The position numbers and the translations under genes are program-made. From Zygnema circumcarinatum (Eukaryota > Streptophyta > Zygnematophyceae > Zygnematales > Zygnemataceae), in the NCBI GenBank assembly GCA_037447605.1, contig CM074823.1, forward strand, positions 88,653-124,007: 35,355 bases of DNA. The letters run 5' to 3'. The notes below the pieces were generated by a model. That model did not search any database. It was not told where the DNA came from and saw nothing but the letters and a program-made list of their open reading frames with translations. Shown here piece after piece: positions 24,128 to 34,369 of the stretch; position 1 is the first letter of the stretch, and every line of letters starts with the position of its first letter.

Positions 24128-26607
24128 ATGGCGCGGTACGACCGGGCGATCACGGTGTTCTCGCCGGACGGGCACCTCTTCCAGGTCGAGTACGCGTCCG
24201 AGGCCGTCCGCAAGGGCACCACCGCGCTCGCGCTGCGCGCCGACAAGGCCCTTGTGCTCGCCGTCGAGAAGAAGTCCACCGCCAAGCTGCAGGACTCCAG
24301 GCACGTCCCGCCCCCCCGCCCCGTTCAGGGTTCAGGGTCCATGATTCAACAGGGTTCAGGGTTCACCAGGGTTCAGGGTTCAACAGGGTTCAGTGCTCAG
24401 CAGGGTTGAGGGTTGAACAGGGTTGAGCAGGGTTGAGCAGGGTTCAAGGTTCAGTAGGCAGGGATCAAGATGTAGGATTCAGCGTCCTAGGGATTCAAGA
24501 TTCAGGATGCAGGGTTCAGGGTTCAAGATGTGGGAAACAAAATTAGGTTACTGAGTTCTGACGGTTCAGAACTCAGGGTTCAATATTCAATTCTCAGGAA
24601 ACAAAGGTTAGGGTTCAGCGCTCAGCTTCCAGGATTCAGGAAGGTTCAACATGCAGGGATGAAAATTTCGGGCTCAGGATTCAGTCGTAGTGTTTCAAGG
24701 TTCAAGGTTCAAATGCAGGGACGAAAGTTTCCAGTCCAGGTTGCCAATTTCTGCGGATCAGGTTCAGGACTCAAACTTCAGTGTTGAAGCTGCCGGGCTT
24801 CAGACTTGAACCAGAAGGTTCAATTATGCTCTCTGATCATCTGAGCTTCAGGGCAGGGTCTGTCACTAGTTGGGGGGTTCAGAAATGAAGTGAAATCCCC
24901 TCCCCTCCCCCCCTTGTCGTCCCCTTAACCCCTGCAGGACGGTGCGCAAGATTCACCAGCTGGACGAGCACGTCTGTTTGGCCTTCGCGGGGCTGACCGC
25001 GGATGCGCGCGTGCTTGTGAACCGCGCTCGGGTGGAGTGTCAGAGCCATCGGCTGACGGTCGAGGACCCCGTCACGGTGGAGTACATCGCACGCTACATC
25101 GCCGGCGTGCAGCAGAAGTACACGCAGGTGCATGCACACGCATGCATGCACCTCCTGTGTGTTGATGCATGGCATGTCATGGGGTCATGCATGTGCATGT
25201 GCATCTCTTCATGCATGCGACTGTGTGTTGATGCATGTCATGTGGGCATGCATGTGCATCTATCTCTTCATGCATGTGGATGTGTTTACATATGTGCGAT
25301 GTTTTTGTAATGTGTGGGTATGTGAATGCGAGTATTTGAATATATTTGGGGATATACAAGCATGTGGGTGTGTGCATGCATGTGCCCTGCATTCATGCAC
25401 ATACCCACATGTACATTCGCATGCGGTATGCATGCACATGCCAACACGCAATAGGGTTTGAAAACATGATCATCACACGAATCTGTGCGCGTGCTCGGCT
25501 GGAAAAGTGTGCTTATGCAGACATGCAGATGTTCAGAACTTGGAAACGAGTGTATATTTCAGTTTTTGCTGTCTTAAAGTCGTTCCTGCCTGCAACAATT
25601 GCCCACATCAGGAAACTCAATTTTTCTTATGGGGCTTTACAGAGTGGAGGTGTCCGGCCATTTGGCATTTCCACGCTCATTGTGGGATTCGATCCGTACA
25701 CCTCCAAGCCATCACTGTATCAAACGGATCCTTCTGGAACATTCACCGCATGGAAAGCGAACGCCACTGGACGGAATTCAAAAACAGTACGCGAATTCTT
25801 GGAAAAAAATTATACGGAAACGAATGCAGAGGAAGCGATTAAACTGGCTGTGCGAGCTCTACTGGAGGTGGGTCCCACCTGACCTTGCCTCTAATTCATT
25901 CATTTGTTCCTTCCTTCGTTCAATAGGAGGTTTTAGACTTAGAAACGTTTCACACTTTTGGATTAAAAAACATTTCACCTTTCCCGCGAACTAAGTTGTC
26001 ACGGCGAAGTGGAAACGTATTTCTTTCAAAACAAAGTTCATATCGATTTTTTCAAGTCTAAAATCCCCTCTCCATCTGACTGGATGAATCATTCATTCAT
26101 CGACACTCGTGTTTTTGGGGTTGTCAATTGCAATCCATGGGCATCTCGTACTTTGTTGCTGACCTTCGCCTTTTATGTTTAGTCTTGTAAACGCCAAGTT
26201 CCTGATATCCTGGATCGAACGCATGGAAAAAACCAAAAACAAGCATAACGCTGTTTATTCATCCATTTTCCCAAAGATGAGAGATGGAGATGAAAAAAGA
26301 TGAAAATGATGAAGATAAGAGAAATGGAGAAGAAGAAGATGGAAAAAAAAAAAAAAAAAAAAGGGGATGAAAAAAAAAAGAAAAAAGAAAGAAAAAAAAA
26401 AGAAAAGAAACGAAATGAAGCAATGAAATGCTCGGTGTGGTGCAGGTGGTGGAGAGTGGAGGGAAGAACATAGAGGTGGCGGTGATGCTCCCCTCGGGGC
26501 TGCGTCAGCTCGCGGAGGCGGAGGTGGAGGCGGTCGTGGCAGGGATCGAGGCGGAGAAGGCGGCGGCAGAGGCCGCGAAGAAGGCTGGACAGCAGGAGAA
26601 CCAATAG
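24128..26607 (+). CDS. PAD1: 20S proteasome subunit alpha type-7 (alpha-4 / PAD1)
   Basis: Four in-phase exons: 24128-24300, 24938-25127, 25643-25867, 26446-26607; 249 aa, essentially family length (248 in human PSMA7). The alpha-subunit N-terminal signature is present ([20 protein letters not shown], then EYA), followed by [87 protein letters not shown] and a Lys/Ala-rich C-terminal helix. It is a structural, non-catalytic subunit of the outer ring of the 20S core that gates substrate entry. The wording, especially GFDPY and the [13 protein letters not shown] tail, is close to plant PAD1. Intron 1 is GC-AG; introns 2 and 3 are GT-AG. A purine-rich 3' region follows. Confidence 0.96.
24301..24937 (+). 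other. GC-AG intron 1 of the proteasome gene, with GGGTTCA repeats
   Basis: The exon ends CTCCAG and the intron opens GCACGT, closing CCTGCAG before GACGGTGCGC. Only this join yields DSRTVRKI. No GT donor in the area keeps the frame. The first half (about 24324-24540) carries degenerate GGGTTCA and CAGGGTTCAGG units related to the 17-bp minisatellite at 16163-17023. Confidence 0.85.
25128..25450 (+). repeat. GCATG-rich degenerate repeat in proteasome intron 2
   Basis: The intron begins GTGCATGCACACGCATGCATGC and continues with irregular ATGCATG/TGTGCATG units. ORFs through it are not genes. Confidence 0.8.
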
Positions 26608-28188
26608 GTGGAGAGAGAGAGAGAGAGAGGGAGAGAGAGAGAGCGAGAGAGAGCGAGAGAGAGAGGGAGAGAGGGGGAGAGGGAGAGAGTGAGAGTCACA
26701 GAGAGCGAGAGAGAGACGGGGAGAGGGAGAGGGAGTGCGAGTCAGAGGGAGTGAGAAAAGAGAGAGGAGAGAGACAGAGGTGGACAGTGAGGGAAGGAGA
26801 GGGAAGGAGAGGGAAGGAGGAAGAGGGACAAGGAAGGGGACAAAAGGGGAGAGGGAGAGGGAGCGAGAGAGGGAGGGGAGGCACGAGACAGAGGCGGACA
26901 GTGGGGGAAGAGGAGGAGAGAAAGGATGGGGGACGGAGGGCGAAAGGGAGAGGGAGCGAGAGGAGGAGTGCAGGGAGGAGCGAGGGGGTGGGAGGGGGGG
27001 GGGAAGTGAGAGAAGACTGGATGTATGTGTGTGAGACAGAGAGAGAAAGAGCGCGCGAAAGAGTGATGGGTGCGAGGAGGTGGGAGGAGAGAGGGAGAAA
27101 GGCCCTATTCAGTCACAGGAGGCTATTTTCGATGAAGCTCCTTGTCCATATTGTTACTATTGTACTAATTTTTGTTTAGATTTTGCTCCGTGGAAGGGGC
27201 CTGTACCTCTTCCCTGTGAAATATGATTGGGATTCTATGCTGGAACGGAACTGACGTTCAGTTGCATGAACTGTGGGAAGCACTGCCTTCTTCGAGCACA
27301 ATTTCATCCATAGCGGAATGACGTGTTATAAATATGCAGCAGTAATCAGAAAAGTAAACCCGATGATGACTTTAAGGACAGGGAAGGACTCAATGTGCAA
27401 TGTTGAAGGCAATCAAAGTTACTTGTCAAATTGGGCGGTATTACATGTTTGATGTGTACGGCTCTGTACGTGTATGAGCGAGGGCAACAGAGTGGAAGAG
27501 GAAGAAGGAGAGAGGGAGGAAATGAGAGAGACACCGCTTGTTTATAAAAGTGAGGAAGTATCAAGTATAGAAACCCTATAACCCCTAAAGCCCCACAAGC
27601 CACAAGCCTGCAGATTCTGGGCCTTTCATTGGCCGCAAGCCCTTGCTATTCAATCATAAACCGACAACGACAGAACACATAAGAAAAAAAACATATCAGT
27701 ATGCAAAAGTGGGTTCCAACTGATTTCCGGACGGTCCGTACACATGGAAAGAGTGAGCACACTTTTCCCGAAATCGACGAGTGGAAAAAATCCCAAAATC
27801 GTCCACTACTTATTCCTGAGTTCCGCAGACCCAAAAAATGAAACCGCTCGATCACCTTAAGCCTTCCGTGATAGAACAGAAAAAAAAATGAACGAAAACT
27901 GCTCTATCTACACATAGGTAGGTATATTATTTTTTTCGCAAACCTCAATAAAAAATTCCTGTTCTTCGACCAAACGTCTTTGGAAATGAAAAAGGAAAAA
28001 GACCCAAACGAGAAAAAAGGGGGATGCGACAAGGGACCTGCATGCAAAACTGGTTTGCAACACGCCACCCCGAGTTTAAATCGAATCCCTCCCCCACCCT
28101 TCCCCCCCTATTCACCCCCCCTCCCCCCTTCCTCACCCCCCTCTCCTCCCTCTCCCTCCCACGCCTCTCCTCTACCACTCTCCTTCCC
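26608..28188. other. 3' region of the proteasome gene and spacer
   Basis: GA-rich sequence (about 26608-27110) begins three bases after the stop codon and probably forms part of the 3' UTR. From about 27180 to 28188 I see no gene; a C-rich stretch starts near 28090 at the 3' side of the next gene. Confidence 0.5.
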
Positions 28189-29091
28189 TCACAATTCTGC
28201 TGACGCCACCCCCTCTCCGGCTCCCCTCCCCCCACGTAGTGCATCTCCCACTTCCCTCCTCACTCTCTCCTTCTCTCTCGCCACTTTCCTCTCTGCCTCC
28301 TCCTTCTGCCAAGTCAGCAGCGTCCTCCACTTCTCATGCACACCCTGCCCCACTCGGCCTTTCATCCTCACTACCACCGCCTCCTCCCTGCTCCTCCTCC
28401 TCTCCCTCTCCCCCTCTCTCTTCTCCCTCTCCCTCCACACCCTCTCCTCATACCGCTTCATCCACGCCCTCCCCCTCTCTCCCCCACTCTGCTTTCCATC
28501 CTTTTCACTCTCCTTTTCATTCCCTCCTTCGTATTCCTTACTCTCCCCTGTCTCTTCAGTTTCTTCACCCTTCTCCCTTTCTTCATTTTCCTCCTCCCTC
28601 CTCTCTTCAGTTTCTTCACCCTTCTCCCTTTCTTCATTTTCCTCCTCTCTCCTCTCCTCCTCTCTCCTCTCCTCCTCTCTCCTCTCCTCCTCTCTCCTCT
28701 CCTCCTCCCTTCTCTCCTTCCCCCACCTCCCCTCCTCTCCTACTGAACCAGTCACCATTCCCACACTCTTCTTCCCGGCAATTGTTTTCGAAAAATTTTC
28801 TGCCGCAAATAATTTCCGCACTACCACTGTTTTCCCCATCTCCCCCCCCTCCCCCTCCCCCTCCTCCTCCTCCTCCTCCGAAAACCCGATGCTATACCTC
28901 ACTCTGCTCTTTATGCTGCTCGTGCTTCTGCTCGAACACTGAGGCGTGCTCTCCCACTCCTCAAGCAGAGGCGAGTTCGTCTCCGGAGCCAAATTTTCCA
29001 TTCGAATTAGAAGCCATTCGGGAGGCAAAATTTTCCCAAGCCATGAGGCAGTTTTGAAAAAAGATTCGGCGCTGATGCTGGGCGGCGACAT
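28189..29091 (-). CDS. Glu/Arg-rich predicted helical protein (hypothetical, single exon)
   Basis: A 300-codon frame starts with ATG at 29091. Residues 1-125 have mixed composition (MSPPSISAESFFKTASWLGK, later MGKTVVVRKLFAAENFSKTI). The middle is RREEE repeats plus a tandemly doubled ENEEREKGEETEE block. The last ~90 residues (RAWMKRYEERVW, then KWRTLLTWQKEEAERKVARE) are charged with regular Trp/Leu, suggesting a helix or coiled coil. I do not recognise a family. The N- and C-terminal mixed-composition parts are the best reason to think it is real; the middle could be repeat expansion. Splicing at either end cannot be excluded. Confidence 0.45.
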   Translation of the reverse strand: MSPPSISAESFFKTASWLGKILPPEWLLIRMENLAPETNSPLLEEWESTPQCSSRSTSSIKSRVRYSIGFSEEEEEEGEGEGGEMGKTVVVRKLFAAENFSKTIAGKKSVGMVTGSVGEEGRWGKERREEERREEERREEERREEERREEENEEREKGEETEERREEENEEREKGEETEETGESKEYEGGNEKESEKDGKQSGGERGRAWMKRYEERVWREREKREGERERRRSREEAVVVRMKGRVGQGVHEKWRTLLTWQKEEAERKVAREKERVRREVGDALRGGRGAGEGVASAEL

Positions 29092-30685
29092 GGCGGAAAC
29101 TTGATCACATTAATTCGAATAAGCGAAAGTAATCGAGTCGGGAAAGACTAGTTTGTTTCAGTTTGTTGCAAAAATCCTAACAATGTAAACGTAAGATTTG
29201 GTTCAATAACTTCTGCAAGAATGAAAAAGATGACGGGCAGGGTAGAAAAAAGGGCGTGAGCAAACCCTAAAACCTTCATAAGACAAATAATCCAAAGACC
29301 TGGAAAACTAAAAAAGAACCAACACCCGCAAAGCTTGGAAAGTTCGAAACCAAGAAAAAACCCAAAACCCGAAACTCATATTTCCAAATACTCCAAAAAA
29401 AAATCCCTAAAATGAAAACAATGCAAACCACGAAAATATCAAAATATCAAAAAAGCCAAGCAAGCATAGACACCGTTCAAGAACGATGCAACTCCTAAAC
29501 CACCCTAAACCCCAATAAAATAAAATAAATTGCAGAACCATTAAACCCAACAGCCGCATCCCGTTGAAGAGTCAGAGCTGGTCAACGCGAGGCAATCTCT
29601 CTCTCTCTCTCTCTCTCTCCCTCTCTCTTCTCGCGGGCCCTCACAAGATGAAGCAAACACAGCGACACTGCAACCCAGCCTCCGCCCCAACCCTAGCTTC
29701 CAGCACAACGCACCTTCGTAATTCGGCAGCCTCCCCTCTCCCTCACTTTCTCTCTCCCTCCATCCCTCCCTCCCTTCTCACTCTCCCCCTTTCTCCCTCT
29801 CTCTCCTTTCCCCTTTTCTCTCCCTCCCTCTCTTTTCCCCCTCCCCCACTTCCCTCTCTCTTTCACCCTTTCTCTCACCCTCGCTCTCACCCGATCTCTC
29901 ACTCTCTCTCTCTCTCTCTCACACTCCTTCACACTCTCTCACTCCCTCTCCCTCACCCTCACCCTCTCTCCCGACCTGTTTCCCTCGCTCTCCCTCCCTA
30001 CCCGGCCCGGCCCGGATCCACGGCCGCTGTGCGGGCACGTGTAAGGGTTCAGCGCCGCCCGTGCGCGCGGTCGGTGGAATCAGCCCTCCAGAATACGCGG
30101 AGCCAATCGCGTCGCGGTTCTCAAAATCACTCACCATTTCTCGATTCGGCTCGGACCCGACTTGACTCGTCGCCAAACACTGCTCGGGCGAGATTTGGCT
30201 CGGCCATCCACCGAACAAAATCTACAAAATTAACAAGTGTACGAGTCTTGATGATTCCGTACAGAGCCGTACCGAGCCAACACTGGTCACGAGTGAGTCA
30301 AATCGGTCGCGAGAATTACGACTCAAATTTATCTCGCCGGACGAGGCCGCGGCACAAACCGTCCAAAAACCGACCTGACGTCAAAACGAACTGCAATGAC
30401 GCCACGCAGGGTTGTCGGGCAGCATTCGAACAACTCGGGCACCAAAAAAAGAAAAATCGTCCTCGTCCCACCCCATAATGCAGCAAATGATCACATTGAG
30501 GGATTCCTTAGTTTTTTTCGAAAAACTGGGGGGAAGCGCTTATCCGGGATCGCTTTCTCTCTTTTTTAAACCTTCAACTTTAACCCCAGCACCCTAATCC
30601 CAAGACCTTAAACCCTACACCCTAAACCTTCAACCCTAAACCCTAAACCCTAAACCCTGAACCCTAAACTTCCCAAAAAAGCCTT
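29092..30685. other. Intergenic region between two minus-strand genes
   Basis: No supported gene. It contains A-rich sequence with scattered CCCTAAA-like words (29260-29560), CT-rich tracts (29597-29632, 29730-29980) and CCCTAAA units next to the PUS7 3' end. The long plus-strand frame at 29564-30478 is mostly Ser/Pro/Leu from pyrimidine repeats. Confidence 0.5.
30599..30670 (+). repeat. Interstitial telomere-like CCCTAAA repeats
   Basis: Several CCCTAAA units (AACCCTAAACCCTAAACCC core) with degenerate flanks lie just beyond the stop codon of the PUS7-like gene. They match the plant-type telomere unit. A weaker patch of the same kind is at about 34400-34480. Confidence 0.8.
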
Positions 30686-32261
30686 TCACTCCGGCGCCTT
30701 CCCCTCCCCCCTCTCCTTCGCCGACGGGCCTCCTCCCATCTCATTCATCGCTCGGTGGAACGCAACCTGCACATGAAACCCCCCAAAGAGAGAAAACTTA
30801 ACTTTCAATTTACAACCTCACACTTTTACACCTTCACAATTCAGTCGTGTATCCACACACACCTCCCTTCATTTCCTCAAAAAAAACTAAAAAAACAAAG
30901 GGGAGAAACCCCCCTTCCCTCCCTCCCTCCCTCCCTCCCTCCCTCCTTACCGATGACGGCGCCTTGGTGAGTTCTCTGACGGCCATGGTCGCATAGCTCG
31001 AGGGAGGCAGCACGAAGCCGATCTGCAGGGCCGTGTACGCTCCCAAGGAGGGCGTTCCATGCTCGCCCGTTCCGTTATTAGGGTTTTTCGGACCCTCCGT
31101 TTCCCCCTCCGGCGCGGGTTCGATCCCCGCCGTCGCCGCGTCGGCCTGCGCCTCTTTAGGGGTTTTGAGGGGTTTGGAAATAATGCGATCGAGGTCGGTC
31201 TGCACGAGGGGCTTTGTCACGTCGTCGTATTTCAAAATTTTCCTGAAGGAAAGGGGAGGGAGGGAGGAAGCTCAGGTGGTCAAGTTTGCGGCCATGATAC
31301 GAAAGCAGGGAGGGAGGGGGGGAAGGGGAGGGAGGGAGAGGGGGGGAGGAGGAGGGAGGGAGGGAGGGAGGGAGAGGGGAGGGAGGGAGGGAGGGGGGGA
31401 GGAGGAGGGAGGGGAGGGAGGGAGGGAGGGGGGGAGGGAGGGAAGGAGGGGGAGGGGAGAGGGAGGGAGAGGGAGGGAGGGTGGGGACAGAGGGGAGGGA
31501 GGGAGTGGGGGAAGGAGGGAGGGAGGGAGGGAGGGAGAGGGGGAGGGAGGGGGGGAGGGAGGGATGGAGGGAGGGAGGGAGGGAGGGGAGAGAGGGGAGG
31601 GAGGGAGAGAGGGCAGGGAGGGAGAGGGGGAGGGAGGGGGGAGAGGAAGGGGAGAGAGGGAAGGGAGGGAGTGGGGGACGGAGGGAGGGAAGGAGGGAGG
31701 GAGAGGGGGGAGGGAGGGAGGGAGGGTGGGACGGGGGGAGGGAGGGAGGGAGGAACGGGGGTAGGGAGGGAGGGAGGGAGGGAGGGAGGGAGGGAGTGGG
31801 GGAGAGGAGGAAAGGAGAAGGGTGAGGGAAGGGAGGGAGGGAGGGAGGAAGAGGGGGAGGGAGGGAGAGGAGGGAGGGAGGGAGGGAGGGATCACCAGTG
31901 GCAGTGTTGCGGTTTAACAAGGAGGCGGCGATAGTCCCCTGAGAGCCGCTCCACGGAATACTCCCTGAGAGCGCTCATTTCAGGTTAGCTCTCCCTCTTT
32001 CCCTCCATAACATGCTATGATGCATCGATTCATTGAAATTTTTGATACGAAGCAAATGCGGAATGCTGGAAGGAAACCAAAGGACCTGCTCCAAAAAACA
32101 GGCTTGAAATTTTGTTCCTTATAAATTTTCTCACTTGACACTGTGCTTGCAGCTGTGGAGGTCGATCCCTTCCTGGAAAAAAGGAGAAAGGAGAAAAACA
32201 GAAGGAAAAGTAAAGGGAAAGAAGAGAGAGGGAGAGGGAGAGTGGGAGAGCGCGAGAGTAG

Positions 32262-32332
<71 letters not shown>

Positions 32333-34335
32333 TTGCTGCAAGAGAGCGGTATATGTCCGCTACGTCATTGGCAGGATATATTATGGAGCCGCTGCCCACC
32401 CTCCCCATAGCAAACTCTTTCTCAAATCAATAACAAAATAAGGTGAAAGGAAGAAATGAAAACCAAAACAACATTGTGAACACAATTTTTTTCGCTTTCA
32501 CGAAGAATTTTTATTTGCGGCGGTGCCCCCACGAACCAAAAAACGAAAAAAAGTCTTCTCCAACACGACCTTTTCTTTCCACCGAATCTCTATTAAATCC
32601 TTCTCCCCCTTCCTTTAAATTTTTTTTTTTTTTTTCCGGGCAGACACAGACCCGGGCAGCGGAAGCAGCACGTCGTCGATCGAATATTTTTGGGCCTCCG
32701 CGTCCTCCTTCGTCACATGCTGCAAAAATTGAAAAAAATTTAAAAACTAAAACGGAAAATTGTATAACAAGAAGGTCATCATGCATCATGGAAGCGTTTG
32801 AACAAAAAACCAATACAGTCAAAATTCGTTCCGTTCCGAACAACAGATTTCTGTTATTTTCGCACCTTCACATGGAAACGCCCACCGTTCCGTAAATCGA
32901 TATCGGCCCCGTCATCTCCCGCAGATAGAAGCACCTCCTCCATTGGGTCTGCCAATTGGCGGGGGGACGCGTGTGAGAGGGAGAGGGAGGGAGGGAGGAA
33001 GGGAGGGAGGGAGGGAAAGAGAGAGAGAGAGGGGGTTCCCAAGGGTAGGAGAGGGAGGGAGGGAGGCAGGGAGAGGGAGAGGAAGATGGAGGTGGGGTGG
33101 TTGACATGGAGGGAGAGGAACAGGGAGAGAGAGAGGGAGACGTTGAAAGAGGAGAGGGAGGGAGAGGTTGAGGGAGAGGGAGGGAGAGGGGAGGGAGGGC
33201 GAGAGGGACAGGAATGGTGAGGGAGCGGGCAAAAGGGAGGAAGTGGACAAGGGAGAAGTGAAAGGGTAGTGGACAGGGTGGAGGGAGAGGGAGAGGTTGT
33301 GGGAGGGAGAGATTGTGTTGAAAGGTTTATCTCTGCGCCCACGCCCTCACCCTCTCTTCCTCCTCTCGCTCCCTCGCCCTCTGTCTCTCTCTCCATCTCT
33401 ATCCCCCTTACCCGTTCCACTATTTCTTCTTTCCATCCCTCTCTCCCTCTTTCTCTCCCTCCTCTCTCCCTCTCTCTTACTCTCCCTCTCTTCCTCTCCC
33501 TCTCTTCCTCTCCCTCGCTCTCTCCCTCTCCCACTCTCTCAACCCTTCCGCAGGCAGCAGGCACACCTGCGCGGCTTTCAGTGGCCTCCTCCTCCGCATA
33601 GACGAGGTCTCCCTCCACCGCCGACTTGGAACCTGCACCGTTCAAGTACGAAAATAACAAATAACAGAACGAATAAAAAATAATATAAATAATTTCGTAT
33701 CCATCCAGTAGTTAACCAAAGTATGACTACAAACAGATAAATTACTTCGCCCTTGACTATTACCTTTTCTCGCTTTCCGTTCTTCCACTGTTTCCCTTAC
33801 CGTATTGTTTGATGCGGTGGGAGGCAGCGCTGTTCCATAGGAAGCTCTGGTAGCTGTGCACATACCTGCCATGAAAGAGAGAGCGAAAAAGAGAGAGAGA
33901 GAGAGTGAGAGAGAGAGTGTGAGAGAGGGAGAGGGAGAGGGGGAGAGAGAGAGATAGTGAGAGAGAGTGTGAGTGAGAGAGAGGGAGAGGGAGAGGGGGA
34001 GAAAGAGAGAGTGAGAGAGACTGTGAGGGACAGGGGGAGGGAGAGAGGGAGAGAGAGAGAGAGAGTGAGTGAGAGAGAGGGAGAGGGAGAGGAGGAGAGG
34101 GAGAGAGAGTGAGAGAGTGTGAGTGAGAGAGAGGGAGAGGGAGAGAGAGAGAGTGGGAGAGAGAGTCTGACATCATCCTCAGCGTCCGCGGGATGCAGCC
34201 GAGTGCTTGCACCATGTTGGTTGTGTCACGTCGCAGGCCCTCCAGCTGCCACGTGGCAAAACAAAGGAAAGCACCTGAGCAACCAGTCACGCTTTGGCAC
34301 GTGGCACGCAGCTGGCCTCTCCTCTTCCCCACCCG

Positions 34336-34369
<34 letters not shown>

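Noticed and set aside
29564-30478. 304-codon plus-strand ORF
   Set aside because: The first half is Ser/Leu/Pro from CT tracts and the rest shows no recognisable domain or splice support.
30599-30670. Chromosome end (telomere)
   Set aside because: The array is short and single-copy coding sequence continues on both sides.
31033-31934. Plus- and minus-strand ORFs of 200-290 codons
   Set aside because: They are GGGA/CCCT repeat translations; the real coding sequence here is the PUS7 exons on the minus strand.
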